Origin: Allolobophora icterica
Taxonomy: Eukaryota > Annelida > Clitellata > Crassiclitellata > Lumbricidae
Direction: 5' to 3'
Length of the DNA stretch: 64,000 nt
Assembly: GCA_963556255.1 (NCBI GenBank)
Contig: OY744613.1
Coordinates: 45,022,291 to 45,086,290, forward strand
Made by a program: the position numbers and the translations under genes. Below the pieces are notes generated by a model. The model did not search any database, had not been told where the DNA came from, and was given only the letters and a program-made list of their open reading frames with translations. The stretch's first letter is position 1, and each line of letters starts with the position of its first letter. Positions 1 through 10,242 of the stretch are shown in pieces.

Positions 1-1672
1 AACTTCTTTGAAACTCCAGCCAGCATCGCGGTCGTTCCAAGAACGATAATTTGGGCCCCACATTCGGAGTTTTCTTTTATCTTCCTTGCGATCGTTTGTT
101 CCGCGTAACTGGCAGCATCTTCCAATCCAATAAGAAGGATGATGCTTGGATTACAGCAAACAGCCTAAGACAAAGACAGAACATTTTGATGCCATTCACA
201 GACTGTGCGATAAATTCATATCCATGTACATACAATAGGCCTACATATATATCCATTTGTCAGAAATAACTGAAAACATTCTTGGCATTCCCTTGCCATG
301 GAACTTTCTATATAGTCTAACGTAATAACTTCTACAGCGCCGTTATCAAACTTTGGAAAGACATCGTTAGGTGAAATCACAATCGAGAATCATAATCCAA
401 ACGGACAGAAGTTTTACTCCCGTGATTGAGTTTTTTTTCTGAAGTAAAAGTCTAACTCCATCACACAACAAAGAACACACGAAAACACGAAATTTCAACA
501 AAGCTAACACATCACTTTATTGGTCCAAGTAGGCCTATAAGTTAAAAAGAAAATACAAGGCTTTCAACCAATACTAGCTATAATGCTATAACATGTAGCA
601 AAAGCATATGTAGATTATGTATACTTAAGTAAATTAGGCCTAAATGCTGATCCAGTTAGACGCCCAAGAATTTAACATTAGTCGCTTGAGGAATATCAAT
701 AGAGTCAATGATTACCTTATCTAATAAAGCTAACCAAATATAAGTAGCCACCGTTATAAACAGTGTTTGGTACTCAATTAGCTAATTTATACTTTGATCG
801 AAAATTAGATATTACCTAAATACTTGAAATTCGTAAAATTTGGATAACATACCCGCCTGAAAGTATCGTCGAATTTAGATGGTGACAAGTCGAGGAGATC
901 TCGAGTAAACACAAAGGCAATATCCTTGCAGTGAAGCTTCAGGTACTTCGCAACGCGTAGTCCAAGACCTACAAGATTACAAAATACGCTAACATTATCA
1001 TGCTCTTCTGAGGCACATGGGCGTCCGGTGGAGTTTTTTAGGGGTGGGCAAAATTTTTGTAGGGGGCTAAATTTATGTAGGAGGAGCAAAATGACGTTTT
1101 TGCATAGAATAAGTAATGGTCAAAGCTTAGAAATAATTGTTTATTTTTGCATCACTTAAGGATCATAAATACCTCGGGTAAAAATAATAATGATAATAAA
1201 TAATGATAATAATAAAGTCCCTGAGTCCCTTGAAGTCCCTGAGGGATCATGTATGCCTCGGGGCACAAAAAATAAAAAAATAATAATAGGGCCCCTAATT
1301 ATTATTCAGGAACTTAGACATTAATTAAAAAGAGCGAAATAACGTCTGCAACTGCACCTATTCATCAAAGTTTAAAGCGGAAAATGTAATGCAGAATGCC
1401 ATGACATTGAACCGTTTGACTGTCAGAGCCAGGCGCTGAAAGAGTGAGCTTCTCCAGACATTGTACCGAGGCTCTGCACATGGTCGAGCTGAAGGCTGCT
1501 GGCCCTCATCGATCACCAGGTCTATGGTTTCGAAATTATAATATTACTAGCTGGATTACCCGGCGTTGCCCGGGGTTATAAGTTTACCACCACCACCACC
1601 GCTACCGCCACCGCCGCCGCCGCCGCCGCCACCACCACCAACACCACCACCACCACCACCACCACCACCACC

Positions 1673-1719
<47 letters not shown>

Positions 1720-4700
1720 CGACTGCTTGGCAATCTTGGCAGTCGCCCTCTGGCGGCGACTGCTTCGCAGTCTTGGAGGCCCTTGTGGCGTCTGGCGACC
1801 TGTGGCGGAGACTGCTTTGCAGTCTTGTAGACGCCTTCTGGCGTCTAGCGACCTCTGCCGTGGAGTGACTGCTTCGCAGTCGCCCTCTGGCGGCGACTGC
1901 TTCGCAGTCTTGGAGGCCCTTGTGGCGTGTGGCGACCTCTGGCGGAGACTGCTTCGCAGTCTTGTAGACGCCTTCTGGCGTACAGCGGAGACCGCTTCGC
2001 AGTCTTGTATACGCCTTCTGGCGTCTAGCGACCTCTGCCGTGGAGTGACTGCTTCGCAGTCGCCCTCTGGCGGCGACTGCTACGCAGTCTTGGAGGCCCT
2101 TGTGGCGTGTGGCGACCTGTGGGGGAGACTGCTTCGCAGTCTTGTAGACGCCTTCTGGCGTACAGCGGAGACTGCTTCGCAGTCTTGTATGCGCCTTCTG
2201 GCGTCTAGCGGCCTCTGCCGTGGACTGACTGCTTCGCAGTCGCCCTCTGGCGGCGACTGCTTCGCAGTCTTGGAGGCCCTTGTGGCGTCTGGCGACCTGT
2301 GGGGGAGACTGCTTCGCAGTCTCCCGTGGACTGACTGCTTCGCAGTCGAAGAGGGTGAACCGGGCGTTGGCGTGTTAAAGAAAACGCCAGAAATCTAGCC
2401 CTCACTGCCTGTCTGTAGTCGGCATCGCCCTTAGTAAAGCAGACTGGTTGTTTCATATACTGTAAATAATTTAGATCTTTGAACATACATGTGTTAAAAT
2501 TTTGCTGTTAAACGATGAGTATACTTCGAATCGATCGTCATTAAATTTTGTGCGAAAGTAAACAAATTATGCGCATTATTAATGACGTTGGGGAATACCG
2601 GCGCCATATATAGAACCGCGGTGTCGTTAAGCGCATTATTAATGACGTTGGGGAATACCGGCGCCATAAATAGAACCGCTTCGCAGTGGAATAGGCGAGC
2701 TTGCGCGTGATTGACGGTCGGGTGGGTAGAGTTTTGGGGCATTTTCACCATGGTAGGGGTGAAAACGGGGGACGCTAACCCCTCCACTGGGTGTCCGAAG
2801 CCGAGGCCGACACGGTAGTGAAGGTTTCGAGTGAAAAGGTGCAAAATTGTAGAAGTTAACCCCGGTCAAAGAGACAGACAGACAGACACACACACACACA
2901 CACAGAATTCTCGCTTTATTAATATAGATTATGATTACAAAAAACTTTAACGTGCGCAGTCACACAGAACTGTGAATCGCGGTTAGTCAGTCGACAGATG
3001 AAGAACAGTGAGATATCCAGATGTTTGAATATCAATTAGAAATAGTGAGCTTTGAGGCGTTTCTTGAAAGAAGAAAAGCCGTTAAATTATGAGGTGCAAA
3101 AGGAAGCATGTGATTTTTCCAAAGAAAATGAGTGTGCAAAGTAAAACAAACAGCCTCATCTGGCTTTCCGTGAAGAAGAAGTCCTTGCTGAGGACCAAAT
3201 TCAAGGTCTTTAGCAATTCTTGGCAATTTAAGATAGATCTTGCAGGTCTTTACAATGTCTTCGAGTAACACGATGAGATCAGCCTGGTAAACACATAGCA
3301 ATATTGGTACAATATGGTCTCCAAAATTATCACACAACCCAGTTTCTGCAGTCATTCAATAAATATAGCCTACTTGCCAAATCTATTTATTCATAAGTGC
3401 ATTTAAAGCAACTTTTGATCTTACTCAAAGCCGATTGTCATACAGTCTGAACCAAAAAAATAGTGTGGAAACCTGCCTTTGACATTGAACTGGTGCATTC
3501 ACAATTCAATTTGCAGCTTTACGATAGGCAAGCTTGCATGGCGATACTTTAGAAATTGAACAGGTCCATTCGTAATTGGACCGATGCAGATTTGAAGTTA
3601 ACTGTTAACATGAGGTTTTTGTCATGTAGGCTACTTGATCGGCGAAGAATTAGAGAATCGACACCGGTTTCTACCGTAGGAATTGCAAACGGTGACTATT
3701 GGCAACACAATACTTGAGTTAAGGTCCTAGAACCCTTTGGGATTTTGAAACATTTTTGGTTATAAAAGAGACAGAAGAAACACTCGCGGAGACAATCACA
3801 ACAAACGAAGAACTCTCACAGAAGACGACGCTGAGCCGTTTAGTCAGGGATTGCTTTAGCCGTAGAGAGTCCCATAAGGTGCTTTGCATGTTGTGTGCGA
3901 TGGATTTGCAGTTAGACATCTTCCACAGTGTAGAAGATGTCTAAGCCGCAGCTCACAGTTCAATATCTGAAACTTGAAATTCGTCTGTATGATCAGCTTA
4001 AAACTGAACAGTCCCAGGATCAAGAACTGAATAAGACCTCAAGTGACATGGGCTGATAAAATAAAGTCGTGCACTGATTTATCATTTGATCAATTTCTTT
4101 GAGATAAGAGATAGAAGCAGAAACAGTCGATTTAATGACATCAATTTAGGATATCATTCATCACAAGTCCACATTGCAATACAATGTATAATGATGGTTA
4201 AATATTCTTTCTCTCATTTAATAAAGTTCATTTTAAGCAAGTTGTCCACACAACAGTTTGACCAGTTCATCGACTTATATATAAGATTCCAACTGCCCTG
4301 AAATAACTTATTTTTATAGAAAAACGTCCATGAACAAAACCTACTGATATAGCAGAGGACATAAGAGCAGAACTGTACAGTCCATTGAGTTAATTTGAGA
4401 CAGCCATGGATACGAAGTATTAATGACTTTGCATTTCTTAGCCTCGGTAAGCAAGAGCAGTTGGCCAGTCCATATCTAGAAGGCAAGGGCCAGTCATCTC
4501 TTGCATGGTCTGATCTTTCCATAGATAGTTCACAGTCATTATAATCATGTTGCACTTGCAGATGAGTACGGTAGGGACTGAAGAATGTTGAAACAGCTTT
4601 CTGCCTCACGGGGTTTGAAACTTGACCTCTGAGTTGATTTTACATAACACTAACCATCAGATTATCGCGAGCAGAAACATCATATTCTAACTTGTTACTG

Positions 4701-4837
4701 CTCACCTTCATGTTTTCTTCCTCTGGTTTCTGCGACTGTTGTTCGACCACTGTATCCTCAGCCTTCCTGATTTTTGCTCCCTCAGCGTCCTCGTCATCGG
4801 CACTTCCTTTCTCTTTACCTTCATCGTTATTCGACAT
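1..4837 (-). CDS. AAA-type ATPase-like gene, copy 1 (multi-exon, runs off window start)
   Basis: Four exons are visible on the minus strand. Exon A (4837-4706) starts at ATG 4837 and encodes an acidic, Glu/Lys/Gln-rich 44-residue N-terminus beginning MSNNDEGKEKG; it ends at AAG|GTGAGC. Exon B (3283 to about 3160) follows a TTTACCAG acceptor and reads ADLIVLLEDIVKTC...FGPQQGLLLHGKP. Exon C (968-853) follows CTTGTAG, joins in phase 1, and ends CGG|GTATGT. Exon D (164 to window edge) follows TTGTCTTAG and reads CNPSIILLIGLEDAASY. Joined, the order matches an AAA+ core: hydrophobic strand, P-loop, strand/helix, sensor-like 'DDTFRR', then a Walker B-like strand. The P-loop reads GKPGLGLR instead of GxPGxGKT, and Walker B reads LLIGLED instead of hhhhDE. 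An additional exon around 4300-4620 (RQKAVSTFFSPYRTHL...) is likely. An 8-bp difference at the exon B donor (about 3152-3160) relative to copy 2 may break splicing. PEX1/PEX6- or SPATA5-like families are possible but not established. Confidence 0.6.
640..740 (-). repeat. fragment of a CR1-type LINE reverse transcriptase (thumb region)
   Basis: On the minus strand about 90 bases encode the 'PQATNVKFLGV' strand typical of the region after the YADD box in CR1/L2-type LINEs. The same fragment, longer, is at 39760-40400 in the duplicate AAA block, so this insertion predates the duplication. Coding capacity is lost. Confidence 0.5.
1583..1720 (+). repeat. simple repeats (CCACCN)n followed by (CAA)n
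   Basis: A proline/threonine-coding-looking tract made of CCACCA/CCGCCG triplets runs into pure CAA triplets. It lies within the Helitron and is not a gene. Confidence 0.95.
1725..2350 (+). repeat. minisatellite, 180-bp unit inside the Helitron
   Basis: The phrase TGACTGCTTCGCAGTC recurs at 1866, 2046 and 2226, exactly 180 bp apart, with about 2.5-3.5 full units. Each unit is itself built from shorter imperfect repeats centred on the hairpin GACTGCTTCGCAGTC (6-bp stem) and the phrases GCGACCTCTG and ACGCCTTCTGGCGT. The 180-bp period is a multiple of three and keeps a long open frame, which is a by-product rather than evidence of a protein. Confidence 0.9.
3300..4640. other. intron and flank of AAA-like gene copy 1; no separate gene recognised
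   Basis: Most of this stretch aligns in reverse complement with 37240-38540. A possible extra exon lies on the minus strand around 4300-4620; the partner region at 37330-37400 keeps a similar but shortened frame (RTFFSHYRT). Nothing else is recognisable. Confidence 0.5.
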
Positions 4838-5240
4838 TTCTTGAAAACTACGATAAAAAGCATTAGGAAATGGAACGTAGAATTCTAAAGTTTCCTGCAA
4901 CATACAACATCACATGCAAAGCTTCAAATTTACGCCTCAGAATTAAAAATGGGATGGTTGCTATTATATTTAACATATCTCTATATATGAAAACAATTGT
5001 ATAACTCATTTTGAGTATCTCTTATATAGCTTAACAAGTGCATTCCAAAGTAGACTTTAAGACGATTTCTGAACAGCATGTGCCGGCAGTGTGGGAATAA
5101 AAGACTGGGGGATAACAGTTTATCCGTATAATGCAAACTGTTGTCAACGAACTTTGAAAGCAGCTGATTTCAACTTTGTATCTTTGTCAGAGACTCAGAG
5201 TAAAATAATGCTAAATCACACTATCACAACTGATGGGGGG

Positions 5241-5269
5241 TTGCACACCCCACACCCTGGGGTGTGCAA
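5241..5269. other. perfect 12-bp hairpin
   Basis: TTGCACACCCCA, a five-base loop, then TGGGGTGTGCAA. A second small inverted repeat (GGGGGTTGAACCCCC) follows near 5307. The duplicate region at 36240-36310 keeps related but diverged GGGG/CCCC foldbacks. Role unknown; possibly a relic of a foldback element. Confidence 0.7.
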
Positions 5270-5640
5270 TGAAAACTTAACTGCGGGTTCTAAGAACGAC
5301 TACCTAGGGGGTTGAACCCCCAACAATTCCCACCCTGTGTTGGATAACCTGAGGCTAGTAGTAACAATAGAGCGACAGAGCAGAAGAGACAAGCGACGAT
5401 CTTACCTTTTGGTCAACTTTGCGGGTGGAAAAAGGTTTACCCAACGCAGATGAGACGAGACGCAGAGCGAATACAAAAAATCAAGTCAGAAAAATTACAG
5501 AGACCTGAGAGGTCATAGAGACGACTACAGAGTGCATTAACAAGCAGGTAAAACGTCACTTAAACCTGAACGTCTAAATCCCCAAAAAAATATAAAAACA
5601 TAAACTGAACCGGGAAATGGATCCGAGTTTAAGACATAGT

Positions 5641-5992
5641 GGTAAAACCGTACCGTAGTTAACGTTGCTAAATTCAACAGGTTTTCAGGCCCGTAGTTTA
5701 CGTTGCTAAATTAATGCCATGGTTTCACGTTGCTGATCATCCAACTTCTAGTTTGACTTTTAATATGAAATATTTTCATCGCTCATCCAACTTCTAGTTT
5801 CAGTCATAATGTTCATCGATCATCCAGCTTCTAGTTTCAGTAGTATTTTCATCAATAGGCCTAACCCAAATTCTAGTTTTACTATGAAACAGTTTTCATA
5901 CGCGGTCATAGACTTTACCACAAAGAATTTAGCAACGTAAAATACTGATTCCCAACCACTATCAATTTAGCAACGTAAACTACGGTTTTACC
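5641..5992. mobile_element. 352-bp MITE, 8-bp target duplication GACATAGT
   Basis: The left end GGTAAAACCGTA...AACGTTGCTAAATT and right end AATTTAGCAACGTAAACTACGGTTTTACC are inverted copies. The element is flanked by GACATAGT at 5633-5640 and 5993-6000. The partner block near 52545 carries the empty site with a single GACTTAGT. The interior repeats the phrase 'ATCCAACTTCTAGTTT' several times. Eight-base duplications fit hAT-, P- or Merlin-type transposases; GG-starting ends slightly favour Merlin. There is no coding capacity. Confidence 0.85.
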
Positions 5993-6481
5993 GACATAGT
6001 TAGGTCTGCATAAGAAACACAACGCTCTAATAGCAAAGATGGCGTCTTCAGCATAACATCCGCCATTAACATTCGATTAACTTCAGCCGATGCTCGATTA
6101 AAATGCAATTTACTCTTACCTGAAGTCGAGCTGTATCTGAACAGCGAAATCCGCACAATAGAATATGTACCGATACTTGCGAATCGTTCGATTAAACTAA
6201 CTTTTTCAGACCTAATTCTACACAGTTTAGAATTTGAACACCTCAAACTCGAAGCCAACGTCTCCGCTATTTCAAATATGGAGTAACTGCTGTTGTCTTA
6301 CGTCACTGCATAATCTATTTATAATCAACAGCGGCATTCTATAATACTTTTAACTTTGCAAATTCCTACGCCATAAGGCTGTTCCTGAACAAGTTTATAG
6401 CGACATACTAGGCCTATAAACATATGACTGTTTTCGTAGCAGCATAAAAATCCGAGTTTCTTCAACCAAACGCTTTGTGCT

Positions 6482-6666
6482 TGTTGTGGATTCGATGTTT
6501 AATTCAACATTTAAAGTGCTCAAACTCTATTGTGTACATGGCCAGTAATATCGGCCCATCCTAATCAAAGTCTATCACGTTATGTGCTGTGCATCGAATG
6601 TCACGTGTCTTGTGCATGTGCATAGAATGATTATATAAAAGTAAGTATGTCAACATATACACAACA
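6482..6666 (-). repeat. 3' LTR of the Gypsy element
   Basis: 185 bp, TG...CA, with the polypurine tract adjacent on its inner side. One mismatch to the 5' LTR. Confidence 0.95.
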
Positions 6667-6724
6667 CCCTTCCGCTTAAAATGTCAACTAGGAAAGTCTG
6701 ACGATCTGTTAATTTAAGGAATGT

Positions 6725-9700
6725 CTATATTTGTTCAATCAAACGTTCTGGGCGTCTGCGTTCTCTACCAGAACGACGAAATATCAAGTCCGGTGTTCTT
6801 TCCATGGTGGTTGCCAAAGGAGGAAGAGTCGTGGCATCCGGTGATTCCTGTTCAGGCACCAGAACAATTCTTGGTTCAAGTACGGGTGATGAATCCTCCA
6901 TACGAAGTTCTAATCCAGATGGTGAATCCCCCAGATGAGGTTCATTCAATTCGTCTGTTCCAGGATTAGTTTGTGTCTTTGGACCGCACTTGGCACCGAT
7001 AGGACACGGTTGTGCCAGTGCAGCTGCGCCATTAAAGAATCCCATAACTGATTCTGGCTCAGGTCGACAATCTTCCACACGTGTGATAAGTTGGTCGATA
7101 TGTCGGCGCCAAACCTTGGAGCCGACCTGTACGCGATATGACAATGGTCCGATTTTCTGCAGAATTGTTCCGCCCAGCCACTTTCCTTGATTTCGATAAT
7201 CACGCGCCCAAACATGGTCTCCAGAGCGAAAAGTTCGATCCTTCGAGCATGGATTTGCCTGACCCTCCTGTGATTTGCGAACCCGGTCCTCTGGTCTGAA
7301 ACGCATCTTATCCAACGGCATCACAACCCGATGATTGAAAAGCATCTGTGCCGGTGAAAGACCAGTTGTTGCGTGCGCAGTGTTGCGATAGGACAACAAA
7401 AATCGATGCACTCGATACATTAAAATTTGAAATGTAACTTCCTTTGTTCCCAAAACTTCTTTGAGAGTTCTGACGAAACGTTCTGCTTCACCATTTGAAC
7501 GTGGATGAAATGGTGCAGTCTGTATGTGTTGAATACCAAATCTTCTACAAAACTGCTGAAATTCTCCACTAGTGAACTGAGAACAATTATCTGACACTAT
7601 CTGTGAGGGTACTCCAAAACGAGCGATCAGTGATAACAAAATACGAACAGTTACTGCAGATGTTGCTGACTTAACTGGTATTGCTTCAGCCCATTTTGTT
7701 CGTGCATCTACACAGACGAACCACATATGGCCATGTACTGGTCCTGCATAGTCAATGTGTAATCGGTACCATGGCTTTTCAGGAAACTCCCATGGATGCA
7801 CTGATGCTTGTGGAGCTTCTGCCTGAACTGATTGGCAGTGATGACAAATGCGGACGACTCTCTCGATTTCGAGATCCATTTTTGGCCACCAGACAAACGA
7901 GCGCGCAAGACTTTTCATGCGTGTCATTCCTGGATGACCTTGATGAAGCTCCGTGAGAACGTCACTTTGAAGTGATTGGGGAATTATCATTCGGGATCCC
8001 CAAAAGATGCAGTTATTCTCTATTGACAACTCCGTACGACGAATGTAGAAGGGCTCCAGTGATTCAGCTCGATCCTTGGCCCAACTTCCTTCAAGGGATC
8101 GACGCACGGCAGCCAGATTTGAATCCTTTTTAGTTTCTTCCGATAGATGCTTGTGAGAAAATTCGGGTGTACACAGTTCATCAATATCAAAGATATCAAC
8201 ATCATCCTCGTCCGCCTCCAACGGCAGTCTTGATAAACAATCGACATTACCGTGTTCTGATGTCTGTTTATAACGAATGTCATAAGAATATGCCATTAAC
8301 GTTAGTGCCCAGCGTTGAATCCGAGCTGAAGTACGGTCTGGAATAGGTTTGTCTGGGCCAAATAGCGCAAGTAACGGTTTGTGATCTGTCACCAAAGTAA
8401 ACTTTCGACCATACAAGTATTGTCTGAACTTCGAAACTCCAAATATAATCCCATAGGCCTCTTTCTCAATCTGAGCATAATTGCGTTGTGCAGAATTCAA
8501 TGTTTTCGAAGCGTAAGCAATTGGTCTTTCACTACCATCAGGAAAAATATGAAATAGTGATACACCAACACCGTAACTAGATGCGTCAGCAGCGAGTCCG
8601 ATAGGTAGTCTAGGATCATAATGGCACAAGATTGGAGGACTGGACAGAGTTGTCTTCAAAAGTCCAAAAGATGTTCGTTGCTCATCACTCCACTGCCAAC
8701 TTGTATCCTTGCGTAGCAATTGGTATAATGGTGCGCATATCGTAGACAAATCATCCACAAACTTGCCATAATAGTTAACTAATCCTAGGAACGCTCGCAA
8801 TTGGCCAACATTTTTCGGCTCCGGTGCGTTAATAATCGCTTTGACCGTGGACGGCGACGTCTGTAATCCGTCTTCATCAACCATATGACCCAAATACTGT
8901 ACTGATTTGGAGAAGAACACACACTTGTTTAATCCCAGTCGCACTCCAGCATCAAGGAATCTATTGAATACAGTTCGTAATGTCTCCAGGTGTACTTCTA
9001 ATGACTCCGATGCAATCAACAGATTCAACACATCATCCAGCGAACAAACGACTCCCGGAATTCTCGATAATAACCTGTCAATTATACGCTGAAATTTTGC
9101 CGGGGCTGGAGAAATTCCAAACGGCATGCGCAAAAACCGATACAATCCTTTTGGTGTATTGATGACAAGCAGTTTCTGTCCTATCTCGACTGGCTGCACC
9201 TTCACCCCAGGCCTTGCTGTATTATTTCGTCTTAATCTTCTGTCGGTCCATTTTCCCTTGGATTGTGCACAGACAGGTGTTATATGGCCTACTTTTGAAC
9301 AATTGTAACAGGTGGCATTACGAAATTTGCAGAACTCAGAATGATGATGATTTACCTTGCCACAGTGATTACACCGTCCATGGAATGCCCTGTCCGACCG
9401 TCTTGATTCATGGTTGTCTGATGTCGTCACAGCACCGATTTCTGCACCGATTTCTGCCGAACACAACGACGTCGACGCAGAAGCCTGTAGCATGATGGAC
9501 GTCTTCTCAGCTGCCTCGAAAGACCCTGCGAATGTCACCACGTTATCGACTGTCAATTCTTGTTGCTGAAGCAAATACTTTTGGATATCCGCATTCGACA
9601 GTCCGCACACAAATTGATCGCGAAGGCGCCCATTCAAAGGCGATATGGAGTCTTGCTGGAAGTTGCAGGTCAATGCCAACTTTCTCAATGCAGCCATATA

Positions 9701-10021
9701 ATCCGCCGCCGTCTCTCCTCTTTGTTGTCGACGTGTATAAAAGCGAAAGCGTTCTGCAATTTCCAAAGGTCGAGGATTAACTATGGCCTCGATTCTATCT
9801 ACTATTTCCTCAAAGGTTGCATTCTCCACCTCCCCAGAGTGAATGTCACAATATTTGTTGAATATGCCAATCCCCATTGTTCGAAATAGAATAGCCTTAC
9901 GCTTCAAAACGTTTGTTTCCGACTCGTCTATTCCTTCTTCGACGAAATAAAACTTCACGCGTTGAACAAAACGTTTCCAAGTCTCCACCGTTGGATCGAA
10001 ATCTTTCATTTTTGTAGGCAT
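6725..10021 (-). CDS. Gag-Pol polyprotein of Gypsy element, lacking protease and the start of RT
   Basis: An uninterrupted frame runs from ATG 10021 (MPTKMKDFDPTVETWKRF) to the stop at 6725; it also stays open upstream into the LTR. In residues of the longer open frame, a Gag core occupies about 30-235 and two zinc knuckles are at about 243-257 (CX2CX4HX5C) and 264-277 (canonical CX2CX4HX4C). About 40 residues later the frame enters RT at motif B (RMPFGISPAPAKFQ, about 324) and motif C (SLDDVL, 353-358). RNase H (LAADASSYG; TDHKPLLALFG) is at about 500-625. Integrase shows a zinc region (HQGHPG...CHHC, 719-755) and DDE residues D783, D837 and E873, with 35 residues between the last two. Protease (DTG/DSG) and RT motif A are absent. 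The deletion is in frame, so a shortened fusion could be made, but it cannot self-replicate without help. Confidence 0.92.
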   Translation of the reverse strand: MPTKMKDFDPTVETWKRFVQRVKFYFVEEGIDESETNVLKRKAILFRTMGIGIFNKYCDIHSGEVENATFEEIVDRIEAIVNPRPLEIAERFRFYTRRQQRGETAADYMAALRKLALTCNFQQDSISPLNGRLRDQFVCGLSNADIQKYLLQQQELTVDNVVTFAGSFEAAEKTSIMLQASASTSLCSAEIGAEIGAVTTSDNHESRRSDRAFHGRCNHCGKVNHHHSEFCKFRNATCYNCSKVGHITPVCAQSKGKWTDRRLRRNNTARPGVKVQPVEIGQKLLVINTPKGLYRFLRMPFGISPAPAKFQRIIDRLLSRIPGVVCSLDDVLNLLIASESLEVHLETLRTVFNRFLDAGVRLGLNKCVFFSKSVQYLGHMVDEDGLQTSPSTVKAIINAPEPKNVGQLRAFLGLVNYYGKFVDDLSTICAPLYQLLRKDTSWQWSDEQRTSFGLLKTTLSSPPILCHYDPRLPIGLAADASSYGVGVSLFHIFPDGSERPIAYASKTLNSAQRNYAQIEKEAYGIIFGVSKFRQYLYGRKFTLVTDHKPLLALFGPDKPIPDRTSARIQRWALTLMAYSYDIRYKQTSEHGNVDCLSRLPLEADEDDVDIFDIDELCTPEFSHKHLSEETKKDSNLAAVRRSLEGSWAKDRAESLEPFYIRRTELSIENNCIFWGSRMIIPQSLQSDVLTELHQGHPGMTRMKSLARSFVWWPKMDLEIERVVRICHHCQSVQAEAPQASVHPWEFPEKPWYRLHIDYAGPVHGHMWFVCVDARTKWAEAIPVKSATSAVTVRILLSLIARFGVPSQIVSDNCSQFTSGEFQQFCRRFGIQHIQTAPFHPRSNGEAERFVRTLKEVLGTKEVTFQILMYRVHRFLLSYRNTAHATTGLSPAQMLFNHRVVMPLDKMRFRPEDRVRKSQEGQANPCSKDRTFRSGDHVWARDYRNQGKWLGGTILQKIGPLSYRVQVGSKVWRRHIDQLITRVEDCRPEPESVMGFFNGAAALAQPCPIGAKCGPKTQTNPGTDELNEPHLGDSPSGLELRMEDSSPVLEPRIVLVPEQESPDATTLPPLATTMERTPDLIFRRSGRERRRPERLIEQI

Positions 10022-10057
10022 TGTAAATTTAAGTTCGTAAAATCCTCGTCGCCAAAA

Positions 10058-10242
10058 TGTTGTGGATTCGATGTTTAATTCAACATTTAAAGTGCTCAAA
10101 CTCTATTGTGTACATGGCCAGTAATATCGGCCCATCCTAATCAAAGTCTATCACGTTATGTGCTGTGCATCGAATGTCACGTGTCTTGTGCATGTGCATA
10201 AAATGATTATATAAAAGTAAGTATGTCAACATATACACAACA
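10058..10242 (-). repeat. 5' LTR of the Gypsy element
   Basis: 185 bp, followed on the inner side (minus strand) by AAA/TTT and the primer-binding-like TGGCGACGAGGAT. It should contain the promoter; a TTATATAA-like motif is visible near 10208. Confidence 0.93.

Larger units (their letters stand above)
1547..2928 (-). mobile_element. non-autonomous Helitron
   Basis: Read on the minus strand, the element begins TCTATATTAATAAAGCG at 2928. It ends with a GC-rich hairpin CCCGGGCAACGCCGGG, eight spacer bases and CTAG at 1547. It sits between host A and T. TC...hairpin...CTRR inserted into AT is the canonical Helitron structure. The 1382-bp body has no Rep/helicase ORF. It is filled by CAC/CAA simple repeats and a 180-bp minisatellite, then about 550 bp of unique sequence, including a 60-bp direct duplication (2573-2632 and 2633-2692, GCGCATTATTAATGACG...), and a short (AC)n run near 2886-2902. 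It lies in the intron between exons B and C of the AAA-like gene; the partner copy lacks it. Confidence 0.85.
1..5500. repeat. segmental duplication block (inverted partner 35920-40720)
   Basis: This block is the inverted copy of about 35920-40720. Exons, introns and flanking intergenic DNA all match in reverse complement, for example the stretch around 5400-5500 versus 36000-36200 and the 3660-3940 flank versus 38000-38160. The two copies differ by private insertions: a Helitron here, and two hAT-like MITEs in the partner. Confidence 0.85.
6482..10242 (-). mobile_element. Ty3/Gypsy LTR retrotransposon, internal-deletion derivative
   Basis: Two 185-bp LTRs (6482-6666 and 10058-10242) begin TGTTGTG, end CACAACA, and differ at one base (CATAGAATG versus CATAAAATG). 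The 5-bp target duplication GTGCT lies at 6477-6481 and 10243-10247. The coding strand is minus, so the right LTR is the 5' LTR. A primer-binding-like TGGCGACGAGGAT lies at 10054-10042, three bases from the LTR. A polypurine tract AAGCGGAAGGG (6677-6667) abuts the 3' LTR. The partner block around 53320 lacks the element. Near-identical LTRs point to a recent insertion. Confidence 0.95.

Noticed and set aside
1566..2398. Long plus-strand frames rich in Pro/Thr and Cys/Arg/Leu
   Set aside because: They are made by the CAC/CAA simple repeats and the 180-bp minisatellite of the Helitron; no domain, and frame openness follows from the repeat period.
6721..9889. Several plus-strand ORFs of 60-109 codons
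   Set aside because: Antisense to the Gypsy Gag-Pol frame.
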